Below, in pieces: positions 1-12,850 of a DNA stretch of 64,000 bases; the first letter of the stretch is position 1; each line of letters opens with the position of its first letter. Below the pieces are notes generated by a model. That model was not told the DNA's origin. It saw only the letters and a program-made list of their open reading frames with translations, and ran no database searches. The DNA comes from Archivesica marissinica (Eukaryota; Mollusca; Bivalvia; Venerida; Vesicomyidae): the NCBI GenBank assembly GCA_014843695.1, contig CM026386.1:88706746-88770745 (forward strand). The letters are read 5' to 3'. The position numbers and the translations under genes were made by a program.

Positions 1-3000
1 TATTGTTCTCCTATTCACATACTACCTATATCTAGACAACTAGACAATACATATATTGTTCTCCTAGTCACATACTACATATATCTAGACAACTAGACAA
101 TACATATATTGTTCTCCTAGTCACATACTACTATATCTAGACAACTAGACAATACATCTATTGTTCTCCTAGTCACATACTACATATATCTAGACAACTA
201 GACAACTAGACAATACATCTATTGTTCTCCTAGTCACATACTACCTATATCTAGACAACTAGACAATACATATATTGTTCTCCTAGTCACATACTACCTA
301 TATCTAGACAACGTAGACATACATCTATTGTTCTCCTAGTCACATACTACCTATATCTAGACAACTAGACAATACATATATTGTCCTCCTAGTCACATAC
401 TACCTATATCTAGACAACTAGACAATACATCTATTGTTCTCCTAGTCACATACTACCTATATCTAGACAACTAGACAATACATCTATTGTTCTCCTAGTC
501 ACATACTACCTATATCTAGACAACTAGACAATACATCTATTGTTCTCCTAGTCACATACTACCTATATCTAGACAACTAGACAATACATCTATTGTCCTC
601 CTAGTCACATACTACCTATATCTAGACAACTAGACAATACATATATTGTCCTCCTAGTCACATACTACATATATCTAGACAACTAGACAATAGATATATT
701 GTTCTCCTAGTCACATACTACCTATATCTAGACAACTAGACAATACATCTATTGTTCTCCTAGTCACATACTACCTATATCTAGACAACTAGACAATACA
801 TCTATTGTTCTCCTAGTCACATACTACCTATATCTAGACAACTAGACAATAGATCTATTGTCCTCCTAGTCACATACTACCTATATCTAGACAACTAGAC
901 AATACATCTATTGTTCTCCTGGTCACATACTACCTATATCTAGACAACTAGACAATACATATATTGTTCTCCTAGTCACATACTACCTATATCTAGACAA
1001 CTAGACAATACATCTATTGTTCTCCTAGTCACATACTACCTATATCTAGACAACTAGACAATACATCTATTGTTCTCCTAGTCACATACTACATATATCT
1101 AGACAACTAGACAACTAGACAATACATCTATTGTTCTCCTAGTCACATACTACATATATCTAGACAACTAGACAATACATCTATTGTTCTCCTAGTCACA
1201 TACTACCTATATCTAGACAACTAGACAATACATCTATTGTTCTCCTAGTCACATACTACATATATCTAGACAACTAGACAATACATATATTGTTCTCCTA
1301 GTCACATACTACCTATATCTAGACAACTAGACAATACATCTATTGTTCTCCTAGTCACATACTACATATATCTAGACAACTAGACATACATCTTGTTCTC
1401 CTAGTCACATACTACCTATATCTAGACAACTAGAATACATCTATTGTTCTCCTAGTCACATACTACCTATATCTAGACAACTAGACAATATATATATTGT
1501 CCTCCTAGTCACATACTACCTATATCTAGACAACTAGACAATACATATATTGTTCTCCTAGTCACATACTACCTATATCTAGACAACTAGACAATACATA
1601 TATTGTTCTCCTAGTCACATACTACCTATATCTAGACAACTAGACAATACATCTATTGTTCTCCTAGTCACATACTACCTATATCTAGACAACTAGACAA
1701 TATATATATTGTTCTCCTAGTCACATACTACCTATATCTAGACAACTAGACAATACATCTATTGTTCTCCTAGTCACATACTACCTATATCTAGACAACT
1801 AGACAATACATCTATTGTTCTCCTAGTCACATACTACCTATATCTAGACAACTAGACAATACATCTATTGTTCTCCTAGTCACATACTACCTATATCTAG
1901 ACAACTAGACAATACATCTATTGTTCTCCTAGTCACATACTACCTATATCTAGATAACTAGACAATAGATATATTGTCCTCCTAGTCACATAATACCTAT
2001 ATCTAGACAACTAGACAATACATCTATTGTTCTCCTAGTCACATACTACCTATATCTAGACAACTAGACAATACATCTATTGTTCTCCTATTCACATACT
2101 AACTATATCTAGACAACTAGACAATAGATCTATTGTTCTCCTAGTCACATACTACCTATATCTAGACTAGACAATACATCTATTGTTCTCCTAGTCACAT
2201 ACTACATATATCTAGACAACTAGACAACTAGACAATACATCTATTGTTCTCCTAGTCACATACTACATATATCTAGACAACTAGACAATACATATATTGT
2301 CCTCCTAGTCACATACTACCTATATCTAGACAACTAGACAATACATCTATTGTTCTCCTAGTCACATACTACATATATCTAGACAACTAGACAATAGATA
2401 TTGTCCTCCTAGTCACATACTACATATATCTAGACAACTAGACAATACATCTATTGTTCTCCTATTCACATACTACCTATATCTAGACAACTAGACAATA
2501 CATCTATTGTTCTCCTAGTCACATACTACATATATCTAGACAACTAGACAATACATATATTGTTCTCCTAGTCACATACTACTATTCTAGACAACTAGAC
2601 AACTATATCTAGACAACTAGACAATACATCTATTGTTCTCCTAGTCACATACTACCTATATCTAGACAACTAGACAATACATATATTGTTCTCCTAGTCA
2701 CATACTACCTATATCTAGACAACTAGACAATACATCTATTGTTCTCCTAGTCACATACTACCTATATCTAGACAACTAGACAATACATATATTGTTCTCC
2801 TAGTCACATACTACATATATCTAGACAACTAGACAATACATCTATTGTTCTCCTATTCACATACTACCTATATCTAGACAACTAGACAATACATCTATTG
2901 TTCTCCTAGTCACATACTACCTATATCTAGACAACTAGACACTAGACAATATATATATTGTTCTCCTAGTCACATACTACCTATATCTAGACAACTAGAC

Positions 3001-3444
3001 AATATATATATTGTTCTCCTAGTCACATACTACCTATATCTAGACAACTAGACAATATATATATTGTCCTCCTAGTCACATACTACATATATATAGACAA
3101 CTAGACAATACATCTATTGTCCTCCTAGTCACATACTACCTATATCTAGACAACTAGACAATACATATATTGTCCTCCTAGTCACATACCACATATATCT
3201 AGACAATAGATATATTGTTCTCCTAGTCACATACCACATATATCTAGACAACTAGACAATAGATATATTGTCCTCCTAGTCACATACTACCTATATCTAG
3301 ACAACTAGACAATATATATATTGTTCTCCTAGTCACATACTATCTATATCTAGACAACTAGACAATAGATATATTGTTCTCCTAGTCACATACTACCTAT
3401 ATCTAGACAACTAGACAATACATCTATTGTCCTCCTAGTCACAT
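1..3444. repeat. 53-bp satellite array, about 65 copies, truncated by window start
   Basis: Head-to-tail copies of a 53-bp unit containing CTCCTAGTCACATACTAC and ATCTAGACAACTAGACAAT. Units differ by a few substitutions (CATCTATTG versus CATATATTG, ACCTATAT versus ACATATAT). Some carry an extra 11-bp CTAGACAACTA-type step, for example near 200, 1100 and 2220. Several units contain the perfect palindrome ACAATATATATATTGT (for example near 2947 and 3000). There is no coding potential. The array runs off the left edge, so its full length is unknown. Confidence 0.97.
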
Positions 3445-3659
3445 AAGTAAACCTCTGTGTGTACGGACAGACAGACAGAAAGTACAAAAACAATATGTTT
3501 CCCCCTCTCAGGAGAACATAATAAAGAACCACAATTAACCCTTTGAAAAAGTGTGATGAGCTGGCTCGTGACGAGCTATTTTTAGAAATATTACCCATTT
3601 TGATAAATGAACAGGTCAAAATTTAATATTCTGATTAATTGATTGGTCTAAAAATATCA
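3445..3659. other. Spacer with dispersed-repeat fragment
   Basis: Short unique spacer between two satellites. The stretch GACAGACAGACAG followed by AATATGTTTCCCCC near 3467-3505 resembles a segment near 49405-49450 (GGACAGACAGACGG, AATATGTCTCCCC). It is therefore probably a fragment of a dispersed repeat. No gene was recognised. Confidence 0.5.
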
Positions 3660-5133
3660 TGGACCAGTCCATGTCAGTTACATGGGGTTGAATGGGTGGA
3701 CCAGTCCATGTCAGTTACATGGGGTTGAATGGGTGGACCAGTCCATGTCAGTTACTGAGTGTTGAATGGGTGGACCAGTCCATGTCAGTTACTTGGTGTT
3801 GAATGGATGGACCAGTCCATGTCAGTTATTTGGTGTTGAATGGGTGGACCAGTCCATGTCAGTTACTGAGTGTTGAATGGATGCACCAGTCCATGTCAGT
3901 TACTTGTAGTTGAATGGGTGGACCAGCCCATGTCAGTTACTTGGTGTTGAATGGGTGGACCAGTCCATGTCAGTTACTTAGTGTTGAATGGGTGGACCAG
4001 TCCATGTCAGTTACTGAATGTTGAATGGGTGGACCAGTCCATGTCAGTTACTTGGGGTTGAATGGGTGGACCAGTCCATGTCAGTTACATGGTGTTGAAT
4101 GGGTGGACCAGTCCATGTCAGTTACATGGGGTTGAATGGGTGCACCAGTCCATGTCAGTTACATGAGGTTGAATGGGTGGACCAGTCCATGTCAGTTACA
4201 TGGGGTTGAATGGGTGGACCAGTACATGTCAGTTACATGGGGTTGAATGGGTGGACCAGTACATGTCAGTTACTGAAGTTGAATGGGTGGACCAGTCCAT
4301 GTCAGTTACTTGGGGTTGAATGGGTGGACCAGTCCAGTCCGTTACATGGTGTTGAATGGGTGGACCAGTCCATGTCAGTTACATGGGTTGAATGGGTGCA
4401 CCAGTCCATGTCAGTTACATGGAGTTGAATGGGTGCACCAGTCCATGTCAGTTACATGGGGTTGAATGGGTGGACCAGTCCATGTCAGTTACTGAGTGTT
4501 GAATGGGTGGACCAGTCCATGTCAGTTACATGGGGTTGAATGGGTGGACCAGTCCATGTCAGTTACATGGGGTTGAATGGGTGGACCAGTCCATGTCAGT
4601 TACATGGGGTTGAATGGGTGGACCAGTCCATGTCAGTTACTTAGTGTTGAATGGGTGCACCAATCCATGTCAGTTACATGGGGTTGAATGGGTGGACCAG
4701 TCCATGTCAGTTACTTAGTGTTGAATGGGTGTACCAGTCCATGTCAGTTACATGGGGTTGAATGGGTGGACCAGTCCATGTCAGTTACTTGGGTGTTGAA
4801 TGGGTGGACCAGTCCATGTCAGTTACTTAGTGTTGAATGGGTGACCAGTCCATGTCAGTCTTAGTGTTGAATGGGTGCACCAATCCTGTCAGTTACTGGG
4901 GTTGAATGGGTGGACCAGTCCATGTCAGTTACTGAGTGTTGAATGGGTGGACCAGTCCATGTCAGTTACATGGGGTTGAATGGGTGGACCAGTCCATGTC
5001 AGTTACTGAGTGTTGAATGGGTGGACCAGTCCATGTCAGTTACATGGGGTTGAATGGGTGGACCAGTCCATGTCAGTTACTGAGTGTTGAATGGGTGGAC
5101 CAGTCCATGTCAGTTACATGGGGTTGAATGGGT
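3660..5133. repeat. 37-bp minisatellite, about 40 copies
   Basis: Tandem 37-bp units built on TTGAATGGGTGGACCAGTCC followed by ATGTCAGTTACATGGGG. Many units contain the inverted repeat CCATGT-cagtt-ACATGG, a potential small hairpin. Other units replace ACATGG with ACTTGG or ACTGAG. A few units have deletions (near 4330, 4850, 4885). Small open frames here are by-products of the repeat. Confidence 0.96.
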
Positions 5134-5506
5134 TAAGTGAGCACTGAATTGCTCAATGTTACAGATATAAATTAGCATATAAATCTATACCCAATTCCAA
5201 ATGATCCAATGCTTATTATAATCTAAGGTTAATAATGGTCGGTCAACCATGCATGTAGCATTTACAGTAATTAGCACAACCATCAGTAGTCGCCCAAATG
5301 CATTTCTGCGGTGGCGACTGTAAATAAACTTATACAACAACAACCATCAAACAATTGTCAACAACGCTGAACCATCGTTCAACTTACAATAATCTACAAT
5401 TATTGTACATCCATCCATCTATATGACACTACATTCATGACACCCTATACATTCCATTCCCACAATACAGCTCTGGGGAAATGTGACATAATAACAGTAA
5501 TATACA
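5134..5506. other. Unassigned spacer
   Basis: AT-rich single-copy-looking DNA with AATAAACTTATACAACAAC near 5325. No coding region or terminal repeats could be recognised. Confidence 0.4.
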
Positions 5507-5858
5507 AGTTGGGATAGCAAACAAATTGGGACAGTATTTACACTATTTGGGATAGCAAACAAATTGGGACAGTATTACACAATTTGGGATAGACAACAAA
5601 TTGGGACAGTATTACCCAATTTGGGATAGACAACAAATTGAAACAGTATTACACAATTTGGGATAGCAAACAAATTGGGGCAGTGTTACACAATTTGGGA
5701 TAGACAACAAATTGAAACAGTATTACACAATTTGGGATAGCAAATAAATTGGGGCAGTGTTACACAATTTGGGATAGCTAATGAATTGGAGCAGTATTGC
5801 ACAATTTGGGATAGCCAACACATACGGACAGTATTACCCAATTTGGGATAGCTAATGA
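5507..5858. repeat. Second 37-bp satellite, first block
   Basis: About nine units of a 37-bp repeat with core AAATTGGGACAGTATTACAC and AATTTGGGATAGC. Each unit contains the inverted repeat CAAATTG...CAATTTG. The block runs directly into the left arm of a foldback element at 5859. The same satellite recurs at 8845-9030 and 9847-12133. Confidence 0.95.
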
Positions 5859-6912
5859 ATCTGGATATCTACTATCACTGTCACACAGCCCGTAACTACA
5901 TCTTTTCACCATTGTCAATGACAGACAGCATTAATTAATTTGTAATTATTTTTCAAAAAATAATTTCAGATCACGATCACTCGTTATCAGATTTGATTCA
6001 AATTTTACTAAATAACTCGTTTGTCTGACAGAACGATAAAACAATGACTCAGTGTAGTAATCAATACTATAATTATGTGCACACATTTTATAATTGACCA
6101 ATTGACCTTTCTGCCGATTTTGATTGACAGCTGGCGTTAGCCAATCGCATCGCACCATTCGCGCACACCCCCGGCAACGGTTTATCGCCGCCATCTTGTT
6201 AGACAAACAATGCATATTAGACACACTAGTAACGAGTTGACAAATTTGAAAAGGCGTGAATTTGATCGAAAATACGGGTTTAAAATTGTTTTAATGATGT
6301 TGAAAATGTGTAGCTTTGGTGTGTGGGTTAGTTATAGTACAAAATTAGTCGATATCCTGGTGATTGACGTTAAATTCAACCCATTTCAAAATCCTTGGAC
6401 AAATCTAAAAGTGTGTATATGAACCACAAAATACCAGACAGCTGCTTTAAAAACAATGCATCTATAAAAACACCGACTGACCCCATATAGTCATTCTTTT
6501 CTCACAAACACAGCAATCAAATTTAAGCGTGTCACACTGTTTATTGGGAGCAATCAACAACTTACCCACTAACGGTACATCACAGAGACCGCCGAGTTAT
6601 AATACCCGATAGGGGCCACTACTATCAAGATCAAAGTATTTCACATCGGAATTTAGCACTGATTGTGCTAATTGGTCAATTATAAAATGTGTGCACATAA
6701 TTATATAATTGATTACTACACTGAGTCATTGTTTTATCGTTCTGTTAGATAAACGAGTTATGTAGTAAAATTTTAATCAAATCTGATAACGAGTGATCGT
6801 GATCTGAAATTATTTTTTGAAAAATATTTAAAATTAATTAATGCTGTCTGTCATTGACAATGGTGAAACGATGTAGTTACGGGCTGTGTGACAGTGATGT
6901 AGATATCCAGAT
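5859..6912. mobile_element. Foldback-type element with about 245-bp inverted arms
   Basis: The left arm (5859 to about 6103, starting ATCTGGATATCTAC) is the inverted complement of the right arm (about 6664 to 6912, ending GTAGATATCCAGAT). Sequence features shared by the arms include CTGTCACACAGCCCGTAACT and TGTCAATGACAGACAGC. The core of about 560 bp has no transposase. The short open frames in it (5946-6224, 6210-6422) show no family resemblance. This fits a non-autonomous foldback or long-TIR DNA transposon of unknown superfamily. No clear target duplication was found. Confidence 0.85.
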
Positions 6913-7656
6913 CGATTGATAGGTGACGTTAAATTCGTGCCATTTTCAAAACCTAAGACAAATCTTGAAAACATGTCTAAGGTGGATTAAGTTGTGTGAA
7001 CGACCAAACGACCAGCTGAATACATCCAAAATTAATGCAAACAGATATATTTGCACAAAAGTAAGTTGAAATTAATTTATTTATGCATAATAAAATATTT
7101 CGAAAAAATATATTCTGCATTAATAGATCTACCGTTCACAAGAGATATGTGAGTATAGTGGTGATTATACATGTGGTTCATACATATTGTCGTGGATGGT
7201 GGACTAGGGATCAGATAGTAGTAATAGTACCCATGCATGTGCAGAGCTGTGGGATTCCCATATTAGCTCAGTGAACGTACTGGTGTTCAGTTTTTGGGCC
7301 TAATGTTCGAGTCTTCTAGGAGGCATAGGGTCGAGTCTCTCAAGACGGTGGCATATTTCATTTCTTTTGATGTCAAAGTTGACACGATGTGGTTGTTCAC
7401 TCTTCCGTTGACTGCGCAAGCATTTACCACGAACACTTAACACGTCCTCATCCGTATATCTGTACTTTAGAGAAATAACCTTCACACCTACGTCTATTAT
7501 GAGATGGGCTGTTGACAAATTAATCAATTACTGGAGAATATATGATTTTTCACACCTTGATTGGTCGGCTCAAACATTTGTGATGCTGGCTTGTATGCCC
7601 ATGTTTTATCAGCTTTAGAGCTGAGCCGTGCCATATGTCCAAGCCCTTGAATCATG

Positions 7657-7664
7657 TATAAATA
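7657..7664 (+). promoter_or_regulatory. TATA box candidate before the short zinc-finger frame
   Basis: TATAAATA lies 32 bases upstream of the ATG at 7696, with CATCAATTTCATTACAACC between. The spacing would allow a very short leader, as in compact transposon promoters. This is inference from motif and spacing only. Confidence 0.35.
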
Positions 7665-7695
7665 TCATGCTCTTCACATCAATTTCATTACAACC

Positions 7696-7824
7696 ATGGC
7701 GTCTATTTGTCCATGCGTGTTTTGCTCTCGTCGTATGCATGCTCTTAGCTGCGATAAGTGCCACCGTTGGAATCATCGAAAATGCGGAATGATTTATTTA
7801 TTCTCCCCCATTCACTTTAATTAA
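7696..7824 (+). pseudogene. N-terminal zinc-finger fragment, transposase-like
   Basis: A 42-residue frame beginning MASICPCVFC and continuing with CDKCHRWNHRKCG has paired CxxC and a C-x2-C-x3-H-type metal-binding pattern. The sequence resembles the short N-terminal zinc finger of some transposon-encoded proteins (MULE-like or similar) in marine invertebrates. That similarity is from memory of the pattern, not from a search. The frame ends after 42 residues and no downstream domain follows. It is read as a first-exon remnant of a decayed element. Confidence 0.4.
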
Positions 7825-8269
7825 TCTTGATTAGTGGCCTGAAACCTAGATAGATAATCACTCCTGGTATGGCAAACACACGGCTACATTCATAATTGTG
7901 TCTAATTACCTAAATAGCTAATAATAGCATTATTATAATGGGCCTGTATAGTGCAGTACTATATATATATATATATATATAAATACGAACCTGTGATTAT
8001 ACGAATGCACTAGTATACGAAACTACCATTAGACGAACAAGGGATTATACGAAATCACCTGAATTCACCTAAAACCCTTGCCTTCTTGCTTTCAACGAGA
8101 TATTCTTATCTGGGTGAAATAAAACCGAGAAATTCGACGGAATTTTATCTAGATTAACTCGATGCAGGTCTGCGTTAGACGCCATTTTGTTAGATAGCTT
8201 GTCTCGCGTGGTTACAGCGAGCACCTGTAACTATGGGGGGCGTGCCTAAGTAGCGTTTGCAGAAAGGTC

Positions 8270-8846
8270 AATTAGCACAATCAGTGCTAAATTCCGATGT
8301 GCAATACTTTGATCTTGATAATAGTAGTAGGCCCCTATCGGGATATTATAAGACGGCGGTCTCTGTGATGTACCGGTAGTCGGTAAGTTGTTGATTACTC
8401 CCAATAAACAGTGTGACACGCTTAAATTTGATTGCTGTGTTTGCCAGAAAAGAATGACTATATGGGGTCAGTCGGTGTTTTTATAGATGCATTGTTTTTA
8501 AAGCGGCTGTCTGGTATTTTGTGGTTCATATACACACTTTTAGATTTGTCCAAGGATTTTGAAATGGGTTGAATTTAACGTCGATCACCAGGATATCGAC
8601 TAATTTTGTACTATAACTAACCCACACACCAAAGCTACACATTTTCAACATCATTAAAACAATTTTAAACCCGTATTTTCGATCAAATTCATGCCTTTTC
8701 AAATTTGTCTACTCGTTACTAGTTTGTCTAATATGCATTGTTTGTCTAACAAGATGGCGGCGATAAACCGTTGCCGGGGGTGTGCGCGAATGGTGCGATG
8801 CGATTGGCTAACGCCAGCTGTCAATCAAAATCGGCAGAAAGGTCAA
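8270..8846. mobile_element. Core of the foldback element, inverted copy
   Basis: This stretch is the reverse complement of the core at about 6108-6660 and has lost its arms. It ends at GCAGAAAGGTCAATT, where it fuses to the 37-bp satellite. It is almost identical to 9272-9848, exactly 1002 bp downstream. The 73-codon open frame at 8691 is duplicated at 9693 and has no family resemblance. Confidence 0.8.
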
Positions 8847-9030
8847 TTGGGACAGTATTACCCAATTTGGAATAGACAACAAATTGAAACAGTATTACAC
8901 AATTTGGGATAGCAAACAAATTGGGGCAGTGTTACACAATTTGGGATAGCTAATGAATTGGAGCAGTATTGCACAATTTGGGATAGCCAACACATACGGA
9001 CAGTATTACCCAATTTGGGATAGCTAATGA
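8845..9030. repeat. Second 37-bp satellite, middle block
   Basis: About five units of the AATTTGGGATAGC satellite lie between the inverted core and the next left arm. The junction GATAGCTAATGAATCTGGAT is identical to the one at 5848-5867. The satellite and arm were therefore copied together. Confidence 0.9.
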
Positions 9031-9848
9031 ATCTGGATATCTACTATCACTGTCACACAGCCCGTAACTACATCTTTTCACCATTGTCAATGACAGACAG
9101 CATTAATTAATTTGTAATTATTTTTCAAAAAATAATTTCAGATCACGATCACTCGTTATCAGATTTGATTCAAATTTTACTAAATAACTCGTTTGTCTGA
9201 CAGAACGATAAAACAATGACTCGGTGTAGTAATCAATACTATAATTATGTGCACACATTTTATAATTGACCAATTAGCACAATCAGTGCTAAATTCCGAT
9301 GTGCAATACTTTGATCTTGATAATAGCAGTAGGCCCCTATCGGGATATTATAAGACGGCGGTCTCTGTGATGTACCGGTAGTCGGTAAGTTGTTGATTAC
9401 TCCCAATAAACAGTGTGACACGCTTAAATTTGATTGCTGTGTTTGCCAGAAAAGAATGACTATATGGGGTCAGTCGGTGTTTTTATAGATGCATTGTTTT
9501 TAAAGCGGCTGTCTGGTATTTTGTGGTTCATATACACACTTTTAGATTTGTCCAAGGATTTTGAAATGGGTTGAATTTAACGTCGATCACCAGGATATCG
9601 ACTAATTTTGTACTATAACTAACCCACACACCAAAGCTACACATTTTCAACATCATTAAAACAATTTTAAACCCGTATTTTCGATCAAATTCATGCCTTT
9701 TCAAATTTGTCTACTCGTTACTAGTTTGTCTAATATGCATTGTTTGTCTAACAAGATGGCGGCGATAAACCGTTGCCGGGGGTGTGCGCGAATGGTGCGA
9801 TGCGATTGGCTAACGCCAGCTGTCAATCAAAATCGGCAGAAAGGTCAA
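9031..9848. mobile_element. Foldback element copy: left arm plus inverted core, right arm missing
   Basis: The left arm (9031 to about 9273) matches 5859-6103. It is followed by the core in the opposite orientation to the first copy. The right arm is replaced by satellite at AAAGGTCAATT/GGGACAG. 9272-9914 matches 8270-8912 at an offset of 1002 bp with very few differences. Confidence 0.8.
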
Positions 9849-12133
9849 TTGGGACAGTATTACCCAATTTGGAATAGACAACAAATTGAAACAGTATTAC
9901 ACAATTTGGAATAGCAAATGAATTGGGACAGTATTACACAATTTGGAATAGCAAATGAATTGGGACAGTATTACACAATTTGGGATAGACAACAAATTGA
10001 AACAGTATTACACAATTTGGGATAGCTAATGAATTGGGACAGTATTGCACAATTTGGAATAGCAAATGAATTGGGACAGTATTACACAATTTGGGATAGA
10101 CAACAAATTGAAACAGTATTACACAATTTGGGATAGCTAATGAATTGGGACAGTATTACCCAATTTGGAACAGCCAACACATACGGACAGTATTACACAA
10201 TTTGGAATAGCAAATGAATTGGAGCAGTATTACACAATTTGGGATAGACAACAAATTGAAACAGTATTACACAATTTGGGATAGCTAATGAATTGGGACA
10301 GTATTGCACAATTTGGGAGACAACAAATTGAAACAGTATTACACAATTTGGGATAGACAACAAATTGGAACAGTATTACACAATTTGGGATAGCTAATGA
10401 ATTGGGACAGTATTACCCAATTTGGGATAGACAACAAATTGGAAGAGTATTACACAATTTGGGATAGACAACAAATTGGGACAGTATTGCACAATTTGGG
10501 ATAGACAACAAATTGGGACAGTATTACACAATTTGGGATAGCAAACAAATTGGGACAGTATTACACAATTTGGGATAGCAAACAAATTGGGACAGTATTG
10601 CACAATTTGGGATAGCAAACAAATTGGGGCAGTGTTACACAATTTGGGATAGCTAATGAATTGGGACAGTATTACCCAATTTGGAATAGCAAATGAATTG
10701 GAGCAGTATTACACAATTTGGGATATCCAATGAATTGGGACAGTATTACACAATTTGGAATAGCCAATGAATTGGGACAGTATTACACAATTTGGAATAG
10801 CTAACAAATTGGAGCAGTATTACACACTTTGGGATATCCAATGAATTGGGACAGTATTACACAATTTGGAATAGCCAATGAATTGGGACAGTATTACACA
10901 ATTTGGAATAGCCAATGAATTGGGACAGTATTACACAATTTGGAATAGCCAATGAATTGGGACAGTATTACACAATTTGGAATAGCTACTGAATTGGGAC
11001 AGTATTACACAATTTGGAATAGCCAATGAATTGGGACAGTATTACACAATTTGGAATAGCCAATGAATTGGGACAGTATTACACAATTTGGAATAGCCAA
11101 TGAATTGGGACAGTATTACACAATTTGGAATAGCCAATGAATTAGGACAGTATTACACAATTTGGAATAGCCAATGAATTGGGACAGTATTACACAATTT
11201 GGGATAGCAAACAAATTGGGACAGTATTGCACAATTTGGGATAGCAAACAAATTGGGGCAGTGTTACACAATTTGGGATAGCTAATGAATTGGGACAGTA
11301 TTACCCAATTTGGAATAGCAAATGAATTGGAGCAGTATTACACAATTTGGGATATCCAATGAATTGGGACAGTATTACACAATTTGGAATAGCCAATGAA
11401 TTGGGACAGTATTACACAATTTGGAATAGCTAACAAATTGGAGCAGTATTACACACTTTGGGATATCCAATGAATTGGGACAGTATTACACAATTTGGAA
11501 TAGCCAATGAATTGGGACAGTATTACACAATTTGGAATAGCCAATGAATTGGGACAGTATTACACAATTTGGGATAGCAAATGAATTGGGACAGTATTGC
11601 ACAATTTGGGATAGCAAATAAATTGGGACAGTATTACACAATTTGGAATAGCTAATGAATTGGGACAGTATTACACAATTTGGAATAGCAAATGAATTGG
11701 AGCAGTATTACACAATTTGGGATATCCAATGAATTGGGACAGTATTACACAATTTGGAATAGCCAATGAATTGGGACAGTATTACACAATTTGGAATAGC
11801 CAATGAATTGGGACAGTATTACACAATTTGGAATAGCCAATGAATTGGGACAGTATTACACAATTTGGAATAGCCAATGAATTGGGACAGTATTACACAA
11901 TTTGGAATAGCCAATGAATTGGGACAGTATTACACAATTTGGAATAGCCAATGAATTGGGACAGTATTACACAATTTGGAATAGCCAATGAATTAGGACA
12001 GTATTACACAATTTGGAATAGCCAATGAATTGGGACAGTATTACACAATTTGGGATATCCAATGAATTGGGACAGTATTACACAATTTGGAAGAGCCAAT
12101 GAATTGGAACAGTATTACACAATTTGGAACAGC
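9847..12133. repeat. Second 37-bp satellite, main block, about 60 copies
   Basis: A long array of 37-bp units with local variants: ATAGACAACAAATTGAAAC, ATAGCAAACAAATTGGGAC, ATAGCCAATGAATTGGGAC and ATATCCAATGAATTGG. The interval at about 10540-10870 recurs at about 11190-11480 as a higher-order block of several units. The last units near 12110-12185 decay. Open frames here are repeat by-products. Confidence 0.96.
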
Positions 12134-12430
12134 CTGATCATCAGTGGGAACTGAATGAGTATTACTCAATTTGGCAACCAATTGGGACTGTATGACACAT
12201 TAAATAAGGTTTCAGCTTAATTATTAAAAGGCTGATTCAAGGAATGTGGCCGCTAAATGATTAACTGATTCCAACTAAATAAACAGTCTGGTATAAAGCT
12301 ATTTTTCATTGTACCAATTCCCATGAAAATTGAATGCATGGAAGATTTCTGTGAAATTATAAAACAATCAATTGCCATTTGTTTTTAAATTACCATTTTT
12401 ACCATTGGTTGGTAATCAAACTTGGGGGGG
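12134..12430. other. Unassigned spacer
   Basis: Degenerate satellite remnants up to about 12190, then AT-rich DNA ending in a G8 run near 12424. No gene was recognised. Confidence 0.4.
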
Positions 12431-12476
12431 GGCATTTTGAAGAACAACTGGGACAGAGAGCATCGTAGGTATTGTA

Positions 12477-12850
12477 TGGGAAACAAGAAAACATGTCCTC
12501 GAAACTCTACATGTCTGGGAAACAAGAAAACATGTCCTCGAAACTCTACATGTATGGGAAACAAGAAAACATGTCCTGGAAACTCTACATGTATGGGAAA
12601 CAAGAAAACATGTCCTCGAAACTCTACATGTCTGGGAAACAAGAAAACATGTCCTCGAAACTCTACATGTCTGGGAAACAAGAAAACATGTCCTCGAAAC
12701 TCTACATGTCTGGGAAACAAGAAAACATGTCCTCGAAACTCTACATGTATGGGAAACAAGAAAACATGTCCTCAAAACTCTACATGTATGGGAAACAAGA
12801 AAACATGTCCTCGAAACTCTACATGTCTGGGAAACAAGAAAACATGTCCA
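12477..12850. repeat. 39-bp minisatellite, about 10 copies
   Basis: Units contain GGGAAACAAGAAAACATGTC followed by CTCGAAACTCTACATGT. Because 39 is a multiple of three and the unit lacks stops in several frames, long open frames appear on both strands (12385-12889). Their peptide repeats change completely with frame. No splice or start context supports a gene. Confidence 0.95.

Larger units (their letters stand above)
6913..8269. other. Unassigned AT-rich interval
   Basis: Apart from the short zinc-finger frame at 7696 and an (AT)n run at about 7962-7981, nothing was recognised. A minus-strand frame at 7300-7527 has no recognisable domain. The interval 7983-8250 contains repeated TATACGAA-type words, possibly part of an unidentified element. 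Confidence 0.4.

Noticed and set aside
8691..9914. Two nearly identical 73-codon open frames
   Set aside because: They lie in duplicated foldback core and run into satellite; no family resemblance.
1..12133. CRISPR array
   Set aside because: Repeats are contiguous without unique spacers, in a eukaryotic genome; these are satellites.
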